The notes: a model not told the origin generated them from the sequence alone. A stretch of DNA of 46,944 nt from Candidatus Ryanbacteria bacterium RIFCSPHIGHO2_02_FULL_48_12 (GCA_001819875.1 MHNR01000012.1:4775-51718), one strand, 5' to 3'. Counted from the first letter of the stretch, positions 31,035 to 39,151 are shown. Numbers and translations: made by a program.

Positions 31035-31505
31035 ATGGCGGAGCTTTTTGCATGGGTAGATAGGCGGATTATTTATTTTTTGCGGGCGGTGAGCGTGCCG
31101 ACGGCGCGTCTTGCTTTGTTTGTGGTATTTTTTTGGTTTGGGATTTTGAAAATATTGCACACCAGTCCGGCTAACCCCTTGGTGGAGGAGCTTTTGGAAC
31201 GCACACTCCCGTTTATATCGTTTAATGAGTTCATTATATTTTTTAGCTTGTTTGAGATGCTCATCGGGTTTGTCTTTTTGGTGCCAGGGTGGGAGCGTCT
31301 GGCTATCGCGCTTTTGGTGCCACACATGATTACAACATCTCTGCCGCTGATATTTCTGCCCGCGATTACCTGGCAGGGGTATCTTACACCGACCTTGGAG
31401 GGGCAGTACATTATTAAAAATCTGGTGATTATTGCACTTGCTCTTGGGCTGGCGGCGCGTCTGGAGCCGTTTGGTGAACGGCATGGCGTTGAGATACGTG
31501 GGTAA
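31035..31505 (+). CDS. DUF417 / YkgB-like membrane protein
   Basis: 156 residues with about four transmembrane helices. R..LFVVFFWFGILKIL..SPANPLVEELL and FSLFEMLIGFVFLVPG match the DUF417/DoxX-like pattern of small four-helix proteins of unknown function, sometimes tied to quinone or thiol redox. ATG 31035 is used; a TTG at 31017 is possible. Confidence 0.65.
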   Translation: MAELFAWVDRRIIYFLRAVSVPTARLALFVVFFWFGILKILHTSPANPLVEELLERTLPFISFNEFIIFFSLFEMLIGFVFLVPGWERLAIALLVPHMITTSLPLIFLPAITWQGYLTPTLEGQYIIKNLVIIALALGLAARLEPFGERHGVEIRG

Positions 31506-31543
31506 TTTTTGTATCAGTCATTTTAGGGTACTATAAGGAGCAT

Positions 31544-32485
31544 ATGGCGAAAGCAAGAGAGTGGCTCATTTTTTTGTCTCTGGGGGGCGGTGTCCTTTTG
31601 CTATTTGCGGGGGCTATGTTGTATCACACAGGGACGTATACCTATTTTCGTGAGGAGATGGGCAGGCATACGGCGGATCTCCAGGATATGGTCATTACCA
31701 TGAAGCCCCAGACCTTTGCGCCGGGCGAGGAGACCTATAGCTACGAAAAATTTGTCGTGCCGGAGGATGTCTATATGACGGGTCTCGTGCCGGAGTTTGA
31801 GGGTAATGCCCATCTATTGCATCATGGTCAGCTTTTGGCGCTTGGCAAAAAGAATGCCGCGTGCCCGGATTTTCCGCTGTACCTTTTTGCGATTGGTGCG
31901 GAGATGAAGGCGATGGATGGGCTTCTCCCGGGGTATGGTATGCCGATGAAAAAAGGCACACAGCTTTTGCTTGGGGTACATCTTGCCAATAGTACAGGTA
32001 CTACAACCTCGGGGTTCCTACGTCTTCATCTGCGCGCTACCCAGGAGAAGCAAAAGCCGGTGGAGCCTATTGTTTTGAGTATTGTGGATCTCTGTAGCGA
32101 GGCTACTTCAGCGACCGATGTCTCGACCGAGTACACTATCCCGGGAGGCATAGCACACGACGAGTCGCATATGCAAAAACCGTTCGTGATGCCCGCCGAC
32201 GCGCGACTTCTTGGTTTTGGAGGGCATGTACATACGTACGGCAAGGAATTGCGACTGCTCAAAAATGGCGAGCCGGTTTCGCGTCTTATGCCGGGGACTA
32301 ATCCAGTAAAGGGCGCAGATCCCGCGAGTGTATATTTAGAACATGAGGTATTTTTGGATCGTCCTGTGGAGTTTAAAAAAGGGGATGTGGTGGATATGAT
32401 TGCGGTGTATGACAAGCCACGCGAGCTTTTTTATAAGGGCGCTATGGGGACGGGATATCTCCTATTTGATTTTAATACCCGCTAA
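31544..32485 (+). CDS. Copper type II monooxygenase-like (PHM/DBH fold) protein
   Basis: 313 residues, N-terminal transmembrane helix ~7-27, remainder outside. The motifs LLHHGQLL (~91-98, HH pair), LLLGVHLANST (~142-152) and GGHVHTYGKELRL (~226-238, HxH) correspond in order to the two copper sites of peptidylglycine alpha-hydroxylating monooxygenase and dopamine beta-hydroxylase. A Met near GAMGTGYLLF could be the CuM ligand. Animal enzymes hydroxylate with ascorbate; the bacterial substrate is unknown. Nine bases later comes a multicopper oxidase, so a joint copper redox function is likely. AAGGAG precedes the ATG. Confidence 0.7.
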   Translation: MAKAREWLIFLSLGGGVLLLFAGAMLYHTGTYTYFREEMGRHTADLQDMVITMKPQTFAPGEETYSYEKFVVPEDVYMTGLVPEFEGNAHLLHHGQLLALGKKNAACPDFPLYLFAIGAEMKAMDGLLPGYGMPMKKGTQLLLGVHLANSTGTTTSGFLRLHLRATQEKQKPVEPIVLSIVDLCSEATSATDVSTEYTIPGGIAHDESHMQKPFVMPADARLLGFGGHVHTYGKELRLLKNGEPVSRLMPGTNPVKGADPASVYLEHEVFLDRPVEFKKGDVVDMIAVYDKPRELFYKGAMGTGYLLFDFNTR

Positions 32486-32494
32486 TATAAAGAT

Positions 32495-34108
32495 ATGGAG
32501 AGATCAAAAATATATAAACTCTTGGCAGTTATAGTATGTGGCGTGCTCGCGGTGCTTTTGGTATCGCGTGTTAGTCAGTGGCGTTCGGCCGCTATTAGCC
32601 TTCAGGAGCCATTTTCTCGGGATATTGCGGGTGCTGGCGAGGTGAAGTCCTCGGAGATTATTGAGCTTGCAAATGGTGCAACATTTGATCTCGTGGCAGA
32701 GATTGTCAAAAAAAATATCGCCGGGCGTGAGGTTAAGATGCTTGCGTATAACGGCTCTATCCCGGGGCCGGTGCTCAAGGTACAAAAGGGCGCAGAGGTG
32801 ACTATCAATTTTACCAATAAGACAGACGTGGATACGACGATTCACTCACATGGAGTACGGCTTGATTCCCAATACGATGGCGTGCCGGATGTGTCTCAAA
32901 AGCCTATACATCCGGGAGAGTCATTTACCTATAAAGTGCGTTTTCCGGATGAGGGAATTTTTTGGTATCACCCGCATATTCGTGAGGACTATGCGCAAGA
33001 GCTAGGACTCTACGGCAATTATCTGGTAGTGCCCAATCAAAAAAATTATTGGCAGGCGGTGAATCGCGAGGTGCCGATTTTTTTGGATGATATTCTTATG
33101 GAGAATGGCGACATCGCCGCTTTTTCCAAACAAATTGCCAATCGTACTCTCATGGGGCGTTTTGGTAATACTATGCTGGTAAATGGCATGACCGATTATC
33201 AGCTAGAGGCGCGGCAGGGAGATATTATGCGGTTGTATATTACGAATGCGGCAAATGTGCGGACGTTTAATTTTACGATTCCCGGTATACGCCTTAAGTT
33301 GGTGGGCGGAGATAACGGCGCATACGAGCGGGAGAGCTGGACGGATGCGGTGGTGCTCGCCCCCTCGGAACGGGCGATTGTGGAGGTGCTGTTTGAAAAG
33401 CCCGGGCGATACGACCTGCTCAACAAAACGCCGGTGAGTGTCTCGAGTCTAGGGACGATTCGGGTCTCGGAGGAAAAAACCATACAGCCGCCGACACGTG
33501 ATTTTTCAAAGCTTCGTCAAAATGATGCGGTAGTAGCCGAGATGCAGGCGGTGCGAGCGTATATCGCCAAAGAGCCGGACAAGAAAATTACTCTCGGTAT
33601 TGAGATGCACGGTATAGATGCCGAGAGCATGCCGCATAGCCACTCCGGAGGCACGCATATGATGCCGGATGGCACTATGATGGCAAATGGCGGGATGATG
33701 GGATCTGCCGATGGTATTGAGTGGGAGGATGGCATGGCGGCGATGAATGCGATGACAGACACTAATTCAGTGCGCTGGCTTATTGGAGATATTGCCACAG
33801 GCAAAACAAATACTGATATACGCTGGGAGTTTAAGCGTGGTGATAAAGTAAAGATCCGGATATTCAACGACCCCATGTCTATGCATCCGATGCAGCACCC
33901 GATTCACTTTCATGGACAGCGGTTTGCAGTACTTGCGGTAGACGGCAAGCCGGCGGACAATCTCATCTGGAAGGATACGGTGCAGGTACCTATAGGTGTT
34001 ACTGTAGATATTCTTCTCGATGTCTCTAATCCGGGCGACTGGATGGCGCATTGCCACATCGCCGAGCACCTCGAGTCAGGGATGATGTTTATGTTTTCCG
34101 TAAAATAA
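32495..34108 (+). CDS. Multicopper oxidase, CueO/laccase-like
   Basis: 537 residues with a signal-anchor (~8-25). All four copper-binding segments are present: HSHGVR, WYHPHIRE, HPMQHPIHFHGQ and WMAHCHIAEHLESGMM, which supply the type 1 Cys and axial Met and the trinuclear cluster histidines. A His/Met-rich insertion (SMPHSHSGGTHMMPDG, then MMANGGMMG) recalls the substrate-binding loop of CueO. The enzyme probably oxidises Cu(I) or another reductant outside the cell with reduction of O2 to water, which suggests exposure to oxygen. Follows the PHM-like gene after nine bases. Confidence 0.95.
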   Translation: MERSKIYKLLAVIVCGVLAVLLVSRVSQWRSAAISLQEPFSRDIAGAGEVKSSEIIELANGATFDLVAEIVKKNIAGREVKMLAYNGSIPGPVLKVQKGAEVTINFTNKTDVDTTIHSHGVRLDSQYDGVPDVSQKPIHPGESFTYKVRFPDEGIFWYHPHIREDYAQELGLYGNYLVVPNQKNYWQAVNREVPIFLDDILMENGDIAAFSKQIANRTLMGRFGNTMLVNGMTDYQLEARQGDIMRLYITNAANVRTFNFTIPGIRLKLVGGDNGAYERESWTDAVVLAPSERAIVEVLFEKPGRYDLLNKTPVSVSSLGTIRVSEEKTIQPPTRDFSKLRQNDAVVAEMQAVRAYIAKEPDKKITLGIEMHGIDAESMPHSHSGGTHMMPDGTMMANGGMMGSADGIEWEDGMAAMNAMTDTNSVRWLIGDIATGKTNTDIRWEFKRGDKVKIRIFNDPMSMHPMQHPIHFHGQRFAVLAVDGKPADNLIWKDTVQVPIGVTVDILLDVSNPGDWMAHCHIAEHLESGMMFMFSVK

Positions 34109-34140
34109 TAGGTGTACATGCTAGGCAAGGATATGCACAC

Positions 34141-34172
34141 ACATCCGGAGATGTTCGTCTCTGGATGTTTTA
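34141..34172 (+). terminator. Rho-independent terminator
   Basis: ACATCCGGAGA and TCTCTGGATGT form an 11-bp stem with one wobble, followed by TTTTAT. It separates the copper genes from the Cys-rich protein pair. Confidence 0.85.
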
Positions 34173-34205
34173 TACTATAGATAGTATTCAATAACTCGTT
34201 TTTCT

Positions 34206-34496
34206 ATGGAGGAGACAACGCAATCTCATAGTAGTTCTTGGCTCGCGTACGCCATTATTGCTCTTTTGGTGGGCGGGGGTGCCGGGTTTTGGTTTGGGCA
34301 AGAAATAGGGAGAGAGGCAGGATATGCGCGCGCAGAGGCTGAGATTTTAGAAAATGCCGCTTTGGTAGAGCGTGCTCGTGCGGCAGATAACGCTGACACC
34401 GCGACTCAAAATCCATTGGCGGAGGTAAAAACAAATCCTTTGGAAGGCGTGAAGACCAATCCATTTGAGGATGTAAAGCTTAATCCTTTTGAATAA
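34206..34496 (+). CDS. Membrane protein with NP(L/F)xxVK repeats
   Basis: 96 residues: transmembrane helix ~12-32, a charged helix, then a repeated C-terminal unit NPLAEVKT / NPLEGVKT / NPFEDVKL / NPFE (residues ~68-96). The repeats probably form an extended linear binding region. It ends two bases before the Cys-rich protein gene, with which it is co-transcribed; the two may work together at the cell surface. TATACT at 34171 may serve as -10. Confidence 0.7.
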   Translation: MEETTQSHSSSWLAYAIIALLVGGGAGFWFGQEIGREAGYARAEAEILENAALVERARAADNADTATQNPLAEVKTNPLEGVKTNPFEDVKLNPFE

Positions 34497-34497
34497 T

Positions 34498-36180
34498 ATG
34501 CAATCCCACTATCGTCTCTTGCTGGGATCAGGCCTTGTGGCCGTGGCTGTTGCGTTTGGTGTAGCGGGAGGGGTGATCGCGCAATCAGATACCGCTTCTT
34601 CTACAGGGCCGACACCAGCAATAACATTTCCTATTGCCGATCTTGGTAATTGTGAGTCAAAAACTGCGTGCAAAGCGTATTGCAATGCTCCAGAGCATGT
34701 AAACGCCTGTGTCCTGTTTGGAGAAACACACGGTCTTATGACGCATGAGAATACATTGCGTGTACGAAAGATAAAGGATCTTATTGGCCCGGGTGGATGC
34801 AAAGGAGGGGCGTGTAAAGAATATTGCAGTGTGGATGAACATCGCGATGCGTGCCTTCAGTTTGCCGAAGAGCACGGGCTTATGAAAAAAGAAGAGCTGG
34901 AACGTGCGCACAAGCTCGGGTCCAAACCTGGCCCGGGCGGATGCCGCGCCGAAGCATGCAAAACATACTGTGCGGACGAGGAACATCGGGACGAATGCCT
35001 CAAGTTCGCCGAAGAAAATGGATTTATATCTAAAGGTGAGGCGGATGTTGCGCGTAAGCTTGGCGGCAGACCGGGTCCCGGCGGGTGCGCGGGGGAGGCG
35101 TGCAGGGAGTACTGTGCCGACGAGACGCATACCGAAGAGTGTTTGCAATTTGCAGAGGAGCATCAGCTCATCTCTTCGGAGGACATTGCTCAAGCTCGTA
35201 AGCTTATGGGGCAATCTGGTCCGGGTGGATGTCGGGGCCTGGAATGTCGAACGTATTGTGCTGATGCCGCACATAAAGAAGCGTGTCTGAAGTTTGCCGA
35301 AGAGCATGGCATAATCTCCAAAGAAGACCATGAGAACGCAAAAGATCTTTTAAGTGGATCTGGCCCGGGTGGATGCAAAGGAGAGGCGTGCAAAATATAT
35401 TGTGCTGATGAGAATCATTTTGAGGCATGCGCCAAGTTTGCGCGAGAGCGGGGATTTGCAAATGATGACGATATTGATACCGCACGAAAACTCATTGAGG
35501 GTTCTGGCCCCGGCGGGTGCAAAGGTGTCGAGTGCCGGGCGTATTGCGCGGATCCGGCGCACCGTGAGGCGTGTGTGGCATTTGCCCGCGAGCATGGACT
35601 TATGCGTGCGCGGGAGGTACGTTTACCCGAAAAAATGCCGGGGCGGATGCTCAAAGATGGGGAGGTGCCGGAGGATTATACTCCTGAATTTAAAGAGAGT
35701 GAGTATCAGGGTCCGGGAGGATGCGCGACACGCGAGGCGTGCGCGACATACTGCGCGGATCCAATACATAAAGAGGAATGCGCCGGTTTTAGCGGGCCGA
35801 GCGCTGCGGATCGCGCCAAGCGTTTTCGCGAGAAGTCCCCAAGTGTGGTACCAAAAATGAATACGGATGAGCGATCAGGTGGCCCGGGCGGGTGTCAAAC
35901 TCCGGAGGCGTGTCTTACCTATTGCAAGGAGCATGCGGATGATGAGGCGTGCAAAAAGTTTTTCCCCAGGGAGATCCAGGGGATATTCCGTGAGCAAATG
36001 ATGGAGGATGAGGCGCGAGCCCGGGAGATGCAAAAAGAACGGCAAGAACGCATGATGGAAGAACAAAAGCGACAAGAGTCAGAGCGGCGGGGTTTATTTA
36101 TGCCGCTCCCACCATCGGCACCACCGTCAGAAAGTGGCGCTTCGCCATTCTCGTTATTCTTCAAATTACTGGGTCTCTAG
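34498..36180 (+). CDS. Secreted Cys-rich tandem-repeat protein
   Basis: 560 residues: signal peptide ~1-29 (cleavage near VIAQS), then nine copies of a ~48-residue unit with the core GPGGC-x4-C-x3-YC-x8-C-x2-FAEEHG. Units 2 to 6 are nearly regular, unit 1 lacks GPGGC and units 7 to 9 have longer spacers. Four Cys per unit suggest two disulfides each. A Met/Arg/Glu-rich tail and a hydrophobic C-terminus end the protein. Probably exported and disulfide-bonded; the DsbA-like protein at 18494 could catalyse this. Function unknown: surface layer, adhesin or metal binding are options. Confidence 0.8.
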   Translation: MQSHYRLLLGSGLVAVAVAFGVAGGVIAQSDTASSTGPTPAITFPIADLGNCESKTACKAYCNAPEHVNACVLFGETHGLMTHENTLRVRKIKDLIGPGGCKGGACKEYCSVDEHRDACLQFAEEHGLMKKEELERAHKLGSKPGPGGCRAEACKTYCADEEHRDECLKFAEENGFISKGEADVARKLGGRPGPGGCAGEACREYCADETHTEECLQFAEEHQLISSEDIAQARKLMGQSGPGGCRGLECRTYCADAAHKEACLKFAEEHGIISKEDHENAKDLLSGSGPGGCKGEACKIYCADENHFEACAKFARERGFANDDDIDTARKLIEGSGPGGCKGVECRAYCADPAHREACVAFAREHGLMRAREVRLPEKMPGRMLKDGEVPEDYTPEFKESEYQGPGGCATREACATYCADPIHKEECAGFSGPSAADRAKRFREKSPSVVPKMNTDERSGGPGGCQTPEACLTYCKEHADDEACKKFFPREIQGIFREQMMEDEARAREMQKERQERMMEEQKRQESERRGLFMPLPPSAPPSESGASPFSLFFKLLGL

Positions 36181-36201
36181 GAAAATACTGAGCTAAATTA
36201 A

Positions 36202-36233
36202 CTAAAACACCCTTATTTTTAAGGGTGTTTTAG
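36202..36233 (+). terminator. Rho-independent terminator
   Basis: CTAAAACACCCTT and AAGGGTGTTTTAG form a 13-bp perfect stem across a short loop. It ends the Cys-rich operon. Confidence 0.85.
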
Positions 36234-36249
36234 TGCAGGAAGGTATATA

Positions 36250-36278
36250 TTGACAAATATATACTAAAGATGTATAAT
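36250..36278 (+). promoter_or_regulatory. Perfect consensus promoter of the small-gene cluster
   Basis: TTGACA (36250-36255), exactly 17 bases, TATAAT (36273-36278). It is the strongest promoter in the window and precedes a 220-base structured leader. Confidence 0.85.
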
Positions 36279-36284
36279 GTTGAC

Positions 36285-36505
36285 AGTAAATTAAAAAGTT
36301 TGCTTGAGGGAGGAGAGACCCAAAGGCAAACATAGTTTGATGAGATATGAGCGGTTAGGTCGTCTCTCCTCGAGGCACTGCAATTATATATTATAATCAT
36401 TTGCAGTTGTGCCTCATGTGAGGAGTGGCGTCCCAACCGCTTTTTTCGTAAGGCGGTGATCGTTCTTTGAATAGACAAGAAAAAACTTAGATAAGGGGGG
36501 TTCGT
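36285..36505 (+). promoter_or_regulatory. Structured leader with terminator/antiterminator and boxA-like site
   Basis: GAGGAGAGAC (36310-36319) pairs with GTCTCTCCTC (36362-36371); GAGGCAC (36372-36378) with GTGCCTC (36409-36415). AGCGGTT (36350-36356) pairs with AACCGCT (36435-36441) right before six T's, a terminator. The same ACCGC can instead pair with GCGGT (36453-36457), an alternative without termination. The first and third pairings cross or compete. GTTCTTTGA at 36462-36470 looks like a Nus-factor boxA. This resembles an attenuator or riboswitch; no ligand class was recognised. Confidence 0.65.
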
Positions 36506-36772
36506 ATGTCAGCAAATTGGACTAGAGCTTTTTTGGGAAGTCCGAAGCGATTTTTAATGAGTTTGGCTGGTCTGTGGTTTCTCATTCACTGGGCAGATCC
36601 CATGGCGGCAAGAACTATCTTGCACGGACTGTTTGCCCAAGTGGGACTTGGCGCAAATGCTGTGCTTCAGGAAGCACAGCCGATGTTCCAGCCGTTGATT
36701 GCCGTTGCTATTCTGTGGTTTGCCTTTACCCGGCTTATACCCTGGCCCGGACGAGCTAAGAAGAAAAAATAA
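36506..36772 (+). CDS. Small membrane protein of the cluster
   Basis: 88 residues with two hydrophobic segments (~13-30 and ~60-77) and a very basic end (GRAKKKK). TAAGGGGGG precedes the ATG. Not recognised. First gene behind the consensus promoter and the structured leader. Confidence 0.65.
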   Translation: MSANWTRAFLGSPKRFLMSLAGLWFLIHWADPMAARTILHGLFAQVGLGANAVLQEAQPMFQPLIAVAILWFAFTRLIPWPGRAKKKK

Positions 36773-36790
36773 GTTTTTTGTCTGACATTT

Positions 36791-36900
36791 GGAGAGCATC
36801 AAAATCTGTTACAGTATCCGATATGATGTTCTCCTCCATCTCTAGGCTTATGAGATAGGCTCGCAAGTCTAGACTGTGGATTGTTCTTTACGAAAAACAA
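36791..36900 (+). repeat. Hairpin-hairpin-boxA element, copy 1
   Basis: Hairpin a: GGAGAGCATC (36791-36800) with GATGTTCTCC (36825-36834). Hairpin b: TCTAGGCTT (36841-36849) with AAGTCTAGA (36865-36873), loop containing ATAGGCTCGC. Then GACTGTGG and boxA-like GTTCTTTA (36883-36890), AAAAACAA. Copy 2 shares this layout and much of the sequence. Confidence 0.75.
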
Positions 36901-36913
36901 AGAGAGGTGTATT

Positions 36914-37309
36914 ATGGCTTTTGATCCAGATATGAACGTATTGGTAGTCGATGTTGCCGCAACTATGCGGCGCATCATGCGCGCGATGTTGCGCGAATTG
37001 GGGGTTAAGAACGTGCGTGAGGCCGAGGATGGCGATATGGCACTCGCGGATCTGAAGCGCTACCATGGATCTGGTGTAAAAACGGACTTAGTAGTGTCGA
37101 ATTGGGCGATGCCCAAGACGGATGGCATCGAGCTACTCCGTGCGATTCGTCAGGATGAAGCATTGAAAGAAATCCCTGTGCTCCTGGTGACCGCAGAATC
37201 GAGAAGAGAAAATATCATGGAGGCCATCCAAGCCGGAGTGAGCGGCTATATCGTTAAGCCGTTTAATTCCAAAACCTTGGAGGAAAAGATTAACAAGATT
37301 TTTAAATAG
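36914..37309 (+). CDS. CheY-like receiver with Asn at the phosphorylation site
   Basis: 131 residues, very similar in layout to CheY of chemotaxis. The first acidic pair reads VVDVAATMRR, so only one Asp remains (V14 replaces the second). The acceptor strand reads LVVSNWAMPKTDG, with Asn63 in place of the phosphorylated Asp. The switch Thr (LLVTAESRRENIMEA, Thr93) and Lys115 (YIVKPF) are kept. It probably cannot be phosphorylated and may be locked as a scaffold or competitor. Start at 36914 follows GAGAGG; the longer frame is rejected. Confidence 0.85.
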   Translation: MAFDPDMNVLVVDVAATMRRIMRAMLRELGVKNVREAEDGDMALADLKRYHGSGVKTDLVVSNWAMPKTDGIELLRAIRQDEALKEIPVLLVTAESRRENIMEAIQAGVSGYIVKPFNSKTLEEKINKIFK

Positions 37310-37316
37310 ACTCACC

Positions 37317-37400
37317 GGAGAGTGCGTCGCACTCTCCTCCATTCCCAGACCCACGAAATAGGCTCGCAGGTCTGGACTGTGGAAGTTCTTTGGCAAAAAC
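37317..37400 (+). repeat. Hairpin-hairpin-boxA element, copy 2
   Basis: Hairpin a: GGAGAGTGC, three-base loop, GCACTCTCC (37317-37337). Hairpin b: CCAGACC (37345-37351) with GGTCTGG (37369-37375). Then GACTGTGG and GTTCTTTGG (37385-37393), AAAAACAA. Compared with copy 1, three stem b pairs differ on both arms but still pair, which supports an RNA structure. Confidence 0.78.
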
Positions 37401-37458
37401 AACACTATCTCTGATGTCCAAAAAGGAAATCAGAACATCAGAAGATATAGGGGGTTAT

Positions 37459-38220
37459 ATGTTGAAGCGTTTTGTAGTAGTATCTTTTCTGGTAGTCTCG
37501 GTTTTTCAAATCGTTGCCCTAGCAAATGCGGGGCAGACAGAGGAAGAGCGTACAGCACTGGTGAAGAAATTGCACGATCAGGAGGTGGCTAGTGCTAAAA
37601 CTGCCTGGGATATCGTCCTAGGCAAAAAGGACTCTATCGGGGAGGAGGCGGAGCCAGACTGGGTAGGCGAGGCAAAGTCTGGCAAACAAGATGCCGTTTT
37701 TGCCACCATAATGACCGCCTGTGATGACTACTGGCGGTTCCAAAAGGGTAAGTACCTGGAGGAGCTTTTCGCAGGTGTCTATACTCAAAAGGTGGAGGTT
37801 CATGAGGTATTAGACAAGCTGACCCTGCCTGTTGTGCACTCGGTTGTCGAGAAACTTGGCTTGCAGGTGGCAAGTGGTATGCTTGCAACGATGAAGGCAC
37901 AAGGAAAAAGTGTGTATTGCGGTATCGGTGAAGGAGCTTTTGACCTTGGTACATTTACCGCTTTTGACTCCATGGTAGAGGTTTTAAAATACCTCAAAAA
38001 GGAGCCCAAAAATATAAAGACCACACCAGAGGAGCTTCGCGGATTGCTCCTGAAAGCGGTAAGAAAAGAGACCATCGAGCTTGCAAGTCGCTTGGCGGAC
38101 TCGGAGGATGCTAGGGGGGTAGTCAATGGCTTTCTTGAGGAGTATAATTTTACTCCAGAGGAGCTCGGGCTCTCTCCCGCCCAGCAACAGGATTTGGAGG
38201 AAGCCACTAAACAACAATAA
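37459..38220 (+). CDS. Secreted hypothetical protein
   Basis: 253 residues with a signal peptide (~1-25: basic start, FVVVSFLVVSVF, then ALANA cleavage site). The mature part is charged and mostly helical, with a Gln-rich end, and matches no family known to me. ATG 37459 follows AGGGGG; the longer frame from 37390 would hide the signal peptide. Likely acts outside the membrane. Confidence 0.7.
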   Translation: MLKRFVVVSFLVVSVFQIVALANAGQTEEERTALVKKLHDQEVASAKTAWDIVLGKKDSIGEEAEPDWVGEAKSGKQDAVFATIMTACDDYWRFQKGKYLEELFAGVYTQKVEVHEVLDKLTLPVVHSVVEKLGLQVASGMLATMKAQGKSVYCGIGEGAFDLGTFTAFDSMVEVLKYLKKEPKNIKTTPEELRGLLLKAVRKETIELASRLADSEDARGVVNGFLEEYNFTPEELGLSPAQQQDLEEATKQQ

Positions 38221-38227
38221 CCCAACC

Positions 38228-38331
38228 GGAGAGTGCGTCGCGCTCTCCTCTATTTCCCGATTCATCAAATTTTATGTGGTGAGTCGAGACTGTAGGGTTT
38301 GCTCTGATAGCAAAAATAAATCAGTTCTTTA
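38228..38331 (+). repeat. Hairpin-hairpin-boxA element, copy 3
   Basis: Hairpin a: GGAGAGTGC, loop, GCGCTCTCC (38228-38248), almost identical to copy 2 with a T-A pair changed to T-G. Hairpin b: CGATTCA with TGAGTCG. Then GACTGTAGG, GCTCTGATAG (38301-38310) and a second boxA-like GTTCTTTA (38324-38331) leading into AAGGAGG. Confidence 0.7.
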
Positions 38332-38345
38332 TAAGGAGGGTTATC

Positions 38346-38462
38346 ATGACGTGGGAGCAATGTCTTTTTATGGTATTTATCATACTCACTCTTTGTATTG
38401 TTCCGGCTATTATTTTTGCTTGTCTATGCCGGCGCGCAAGCAAAAAAAGTGAGGCGGCATAG
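38346..38462 (+). CDS. 38-residue membrane protein
   Basis: 38 residues: MTWEQ, one hydrophobic helix (residues ~7-27) with three Cys, and a basic tail (RRASKKSEAA). AAGGAGGG lies ten bases before the ATG. Too short for family assignment; supported by the strong ribosome binding site and its place in the cluster. Confidence 0.6.
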   Translation: MTWEQCLFMVFIILTLCIVPAIIFACLCRRASKKSEAA

Positions 38463-38494
38463 AGATAATCCAACAAAAAGAAAGGAGGAGTAGT

Positions 38495-38632
38495 ATGCTA
38501 CTGCTTACAGTCCTGGTACTTAGTTGTCTCGCCTTGTTCGGCGCCATAATTGCTATCAATCGATTTGAGCGCCGGCAAAATGCCAGGGTATCGGCGGAAG
38601 CTCTCAAAAACGAGTACCCGAGCGACTACTAA
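38495..38632 (+). CDS. 45-residue membrane protein
   Basis: 45 residues with one helix (LLLTVLVLSCLALFGAIIAI, ~2-21) and a charged tail (RFERRQN..). AAAGGAGGAG precedes the ATG. Together with its neighbour it forms a pair of tiny single-span proteins. Confidence 0.6.
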   Translation: MLLLTVLVLSCLALFGAIIAINRFERRQNARVSAEALKNEYPSDY

Positions 38633-38645
38633 CCCACCTACAATA

Positions 38646-38750
38646 GGGGAGTTCTCAACTCCCCGCTTCAAATAGGCTTTCAAAGTATACACACCCTTGA
38701 AAACCTGGAGAGGCGGTATACAATAAAGTCAAATTAGATTTCTTTGCAAG
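38646..38750 (+). repeat. Hairpin-boxA element, copy 4 (divergent)
   Basis: Hairpin a: GGGGAGTT, loop, AACTCCCC (38646-38664). A weaker second fold uses TTTCAA/TTGAAA (~38678-38702). AAATAGGC recalls the loop of copies 1 and 2. TTTCTTTGCAAG (38739-38750) is boxA-like and abuts AAAGGAG. Confidence 0.55.
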
Positions 38751-38765
38751 AAAGGAGATAGTTGT

Positions 38766-38996
38766 ATGATCGACCGATCGCATAGCGGTTTTCGTGTGCA
38801 CACACTCCGTTTCGTGCGCACGGTCAAGGGCGATCTCTCGCCCGGTACCCAAGGTACTATTGTCTACGAGACGGAGAGTCTTGGGCGCCAGCTCGTACTT
38901 ATAGATTGGGATGCGGGGTTTTCGGTTCCCGCGTTCCCGGATGAGATAGAAATCGAGGACAGGAAGGATGAGGTCCAAGATGGTCGCCCCGCATAA
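38766..38996 (+). CDS. Hypothetical small beta-rich protein
   Basis: 76 residues, probably a small beta-barrel: HTLRFVRTVKGDLSPGTQGTIVYE (two strands), then GRQLVLIDWDAGFSVPAFPDEIEIED. The pattern G-T-x-G-x-V-x-E-x(n)-G-R-x-L-x-x-x-x-W-x-x-G recalls short proteins annotated near redox genes, but I cannot assign a family. AAAGGAG lies before the ATG. Confidence 0.6.
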   Translation: MIDRSHSGFRVHTLRFVRTVKGDLSPGTQGTIVYETESLGRQLVLIDWDAGFSVPAFPDEIEIEDRKDEVQDGRPA

Positions 38997-39002
38997 TTTT
39001 TT

Positions 39003-39125
39003 AGAGGAGGATATGGCAATCCTCCTCTCTGCTCCCGAACCCGTGAGCGTGTCTCATGAGTTCAGGCTGCGGAATGCAGTCTTGCTCTTTGATAGATTTT
39101 GGGAGTTCTGCGAAAGCAAAAACAA
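39003..39125 (+). repeat. Hairpin-hairpin-boxA element, copy 5
   Basis: Hairpin a: AGAGGAGGAT (39003-39012) with ATCCTCCTCT (39019-39028). Hairpin b: CC.GAAC (~39034-39040) with GTTC.GG. Then GGCTGCGG and GCTCTTTGATAGA (39084-39096), the closest match to bacterial boxA, followed by GTTCTGCG and AAAAACAAAAA. Confidence 0.68.
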
Positions 39126-39151
39126 AAACTCTCAAAATAGAGGAGGATGGA

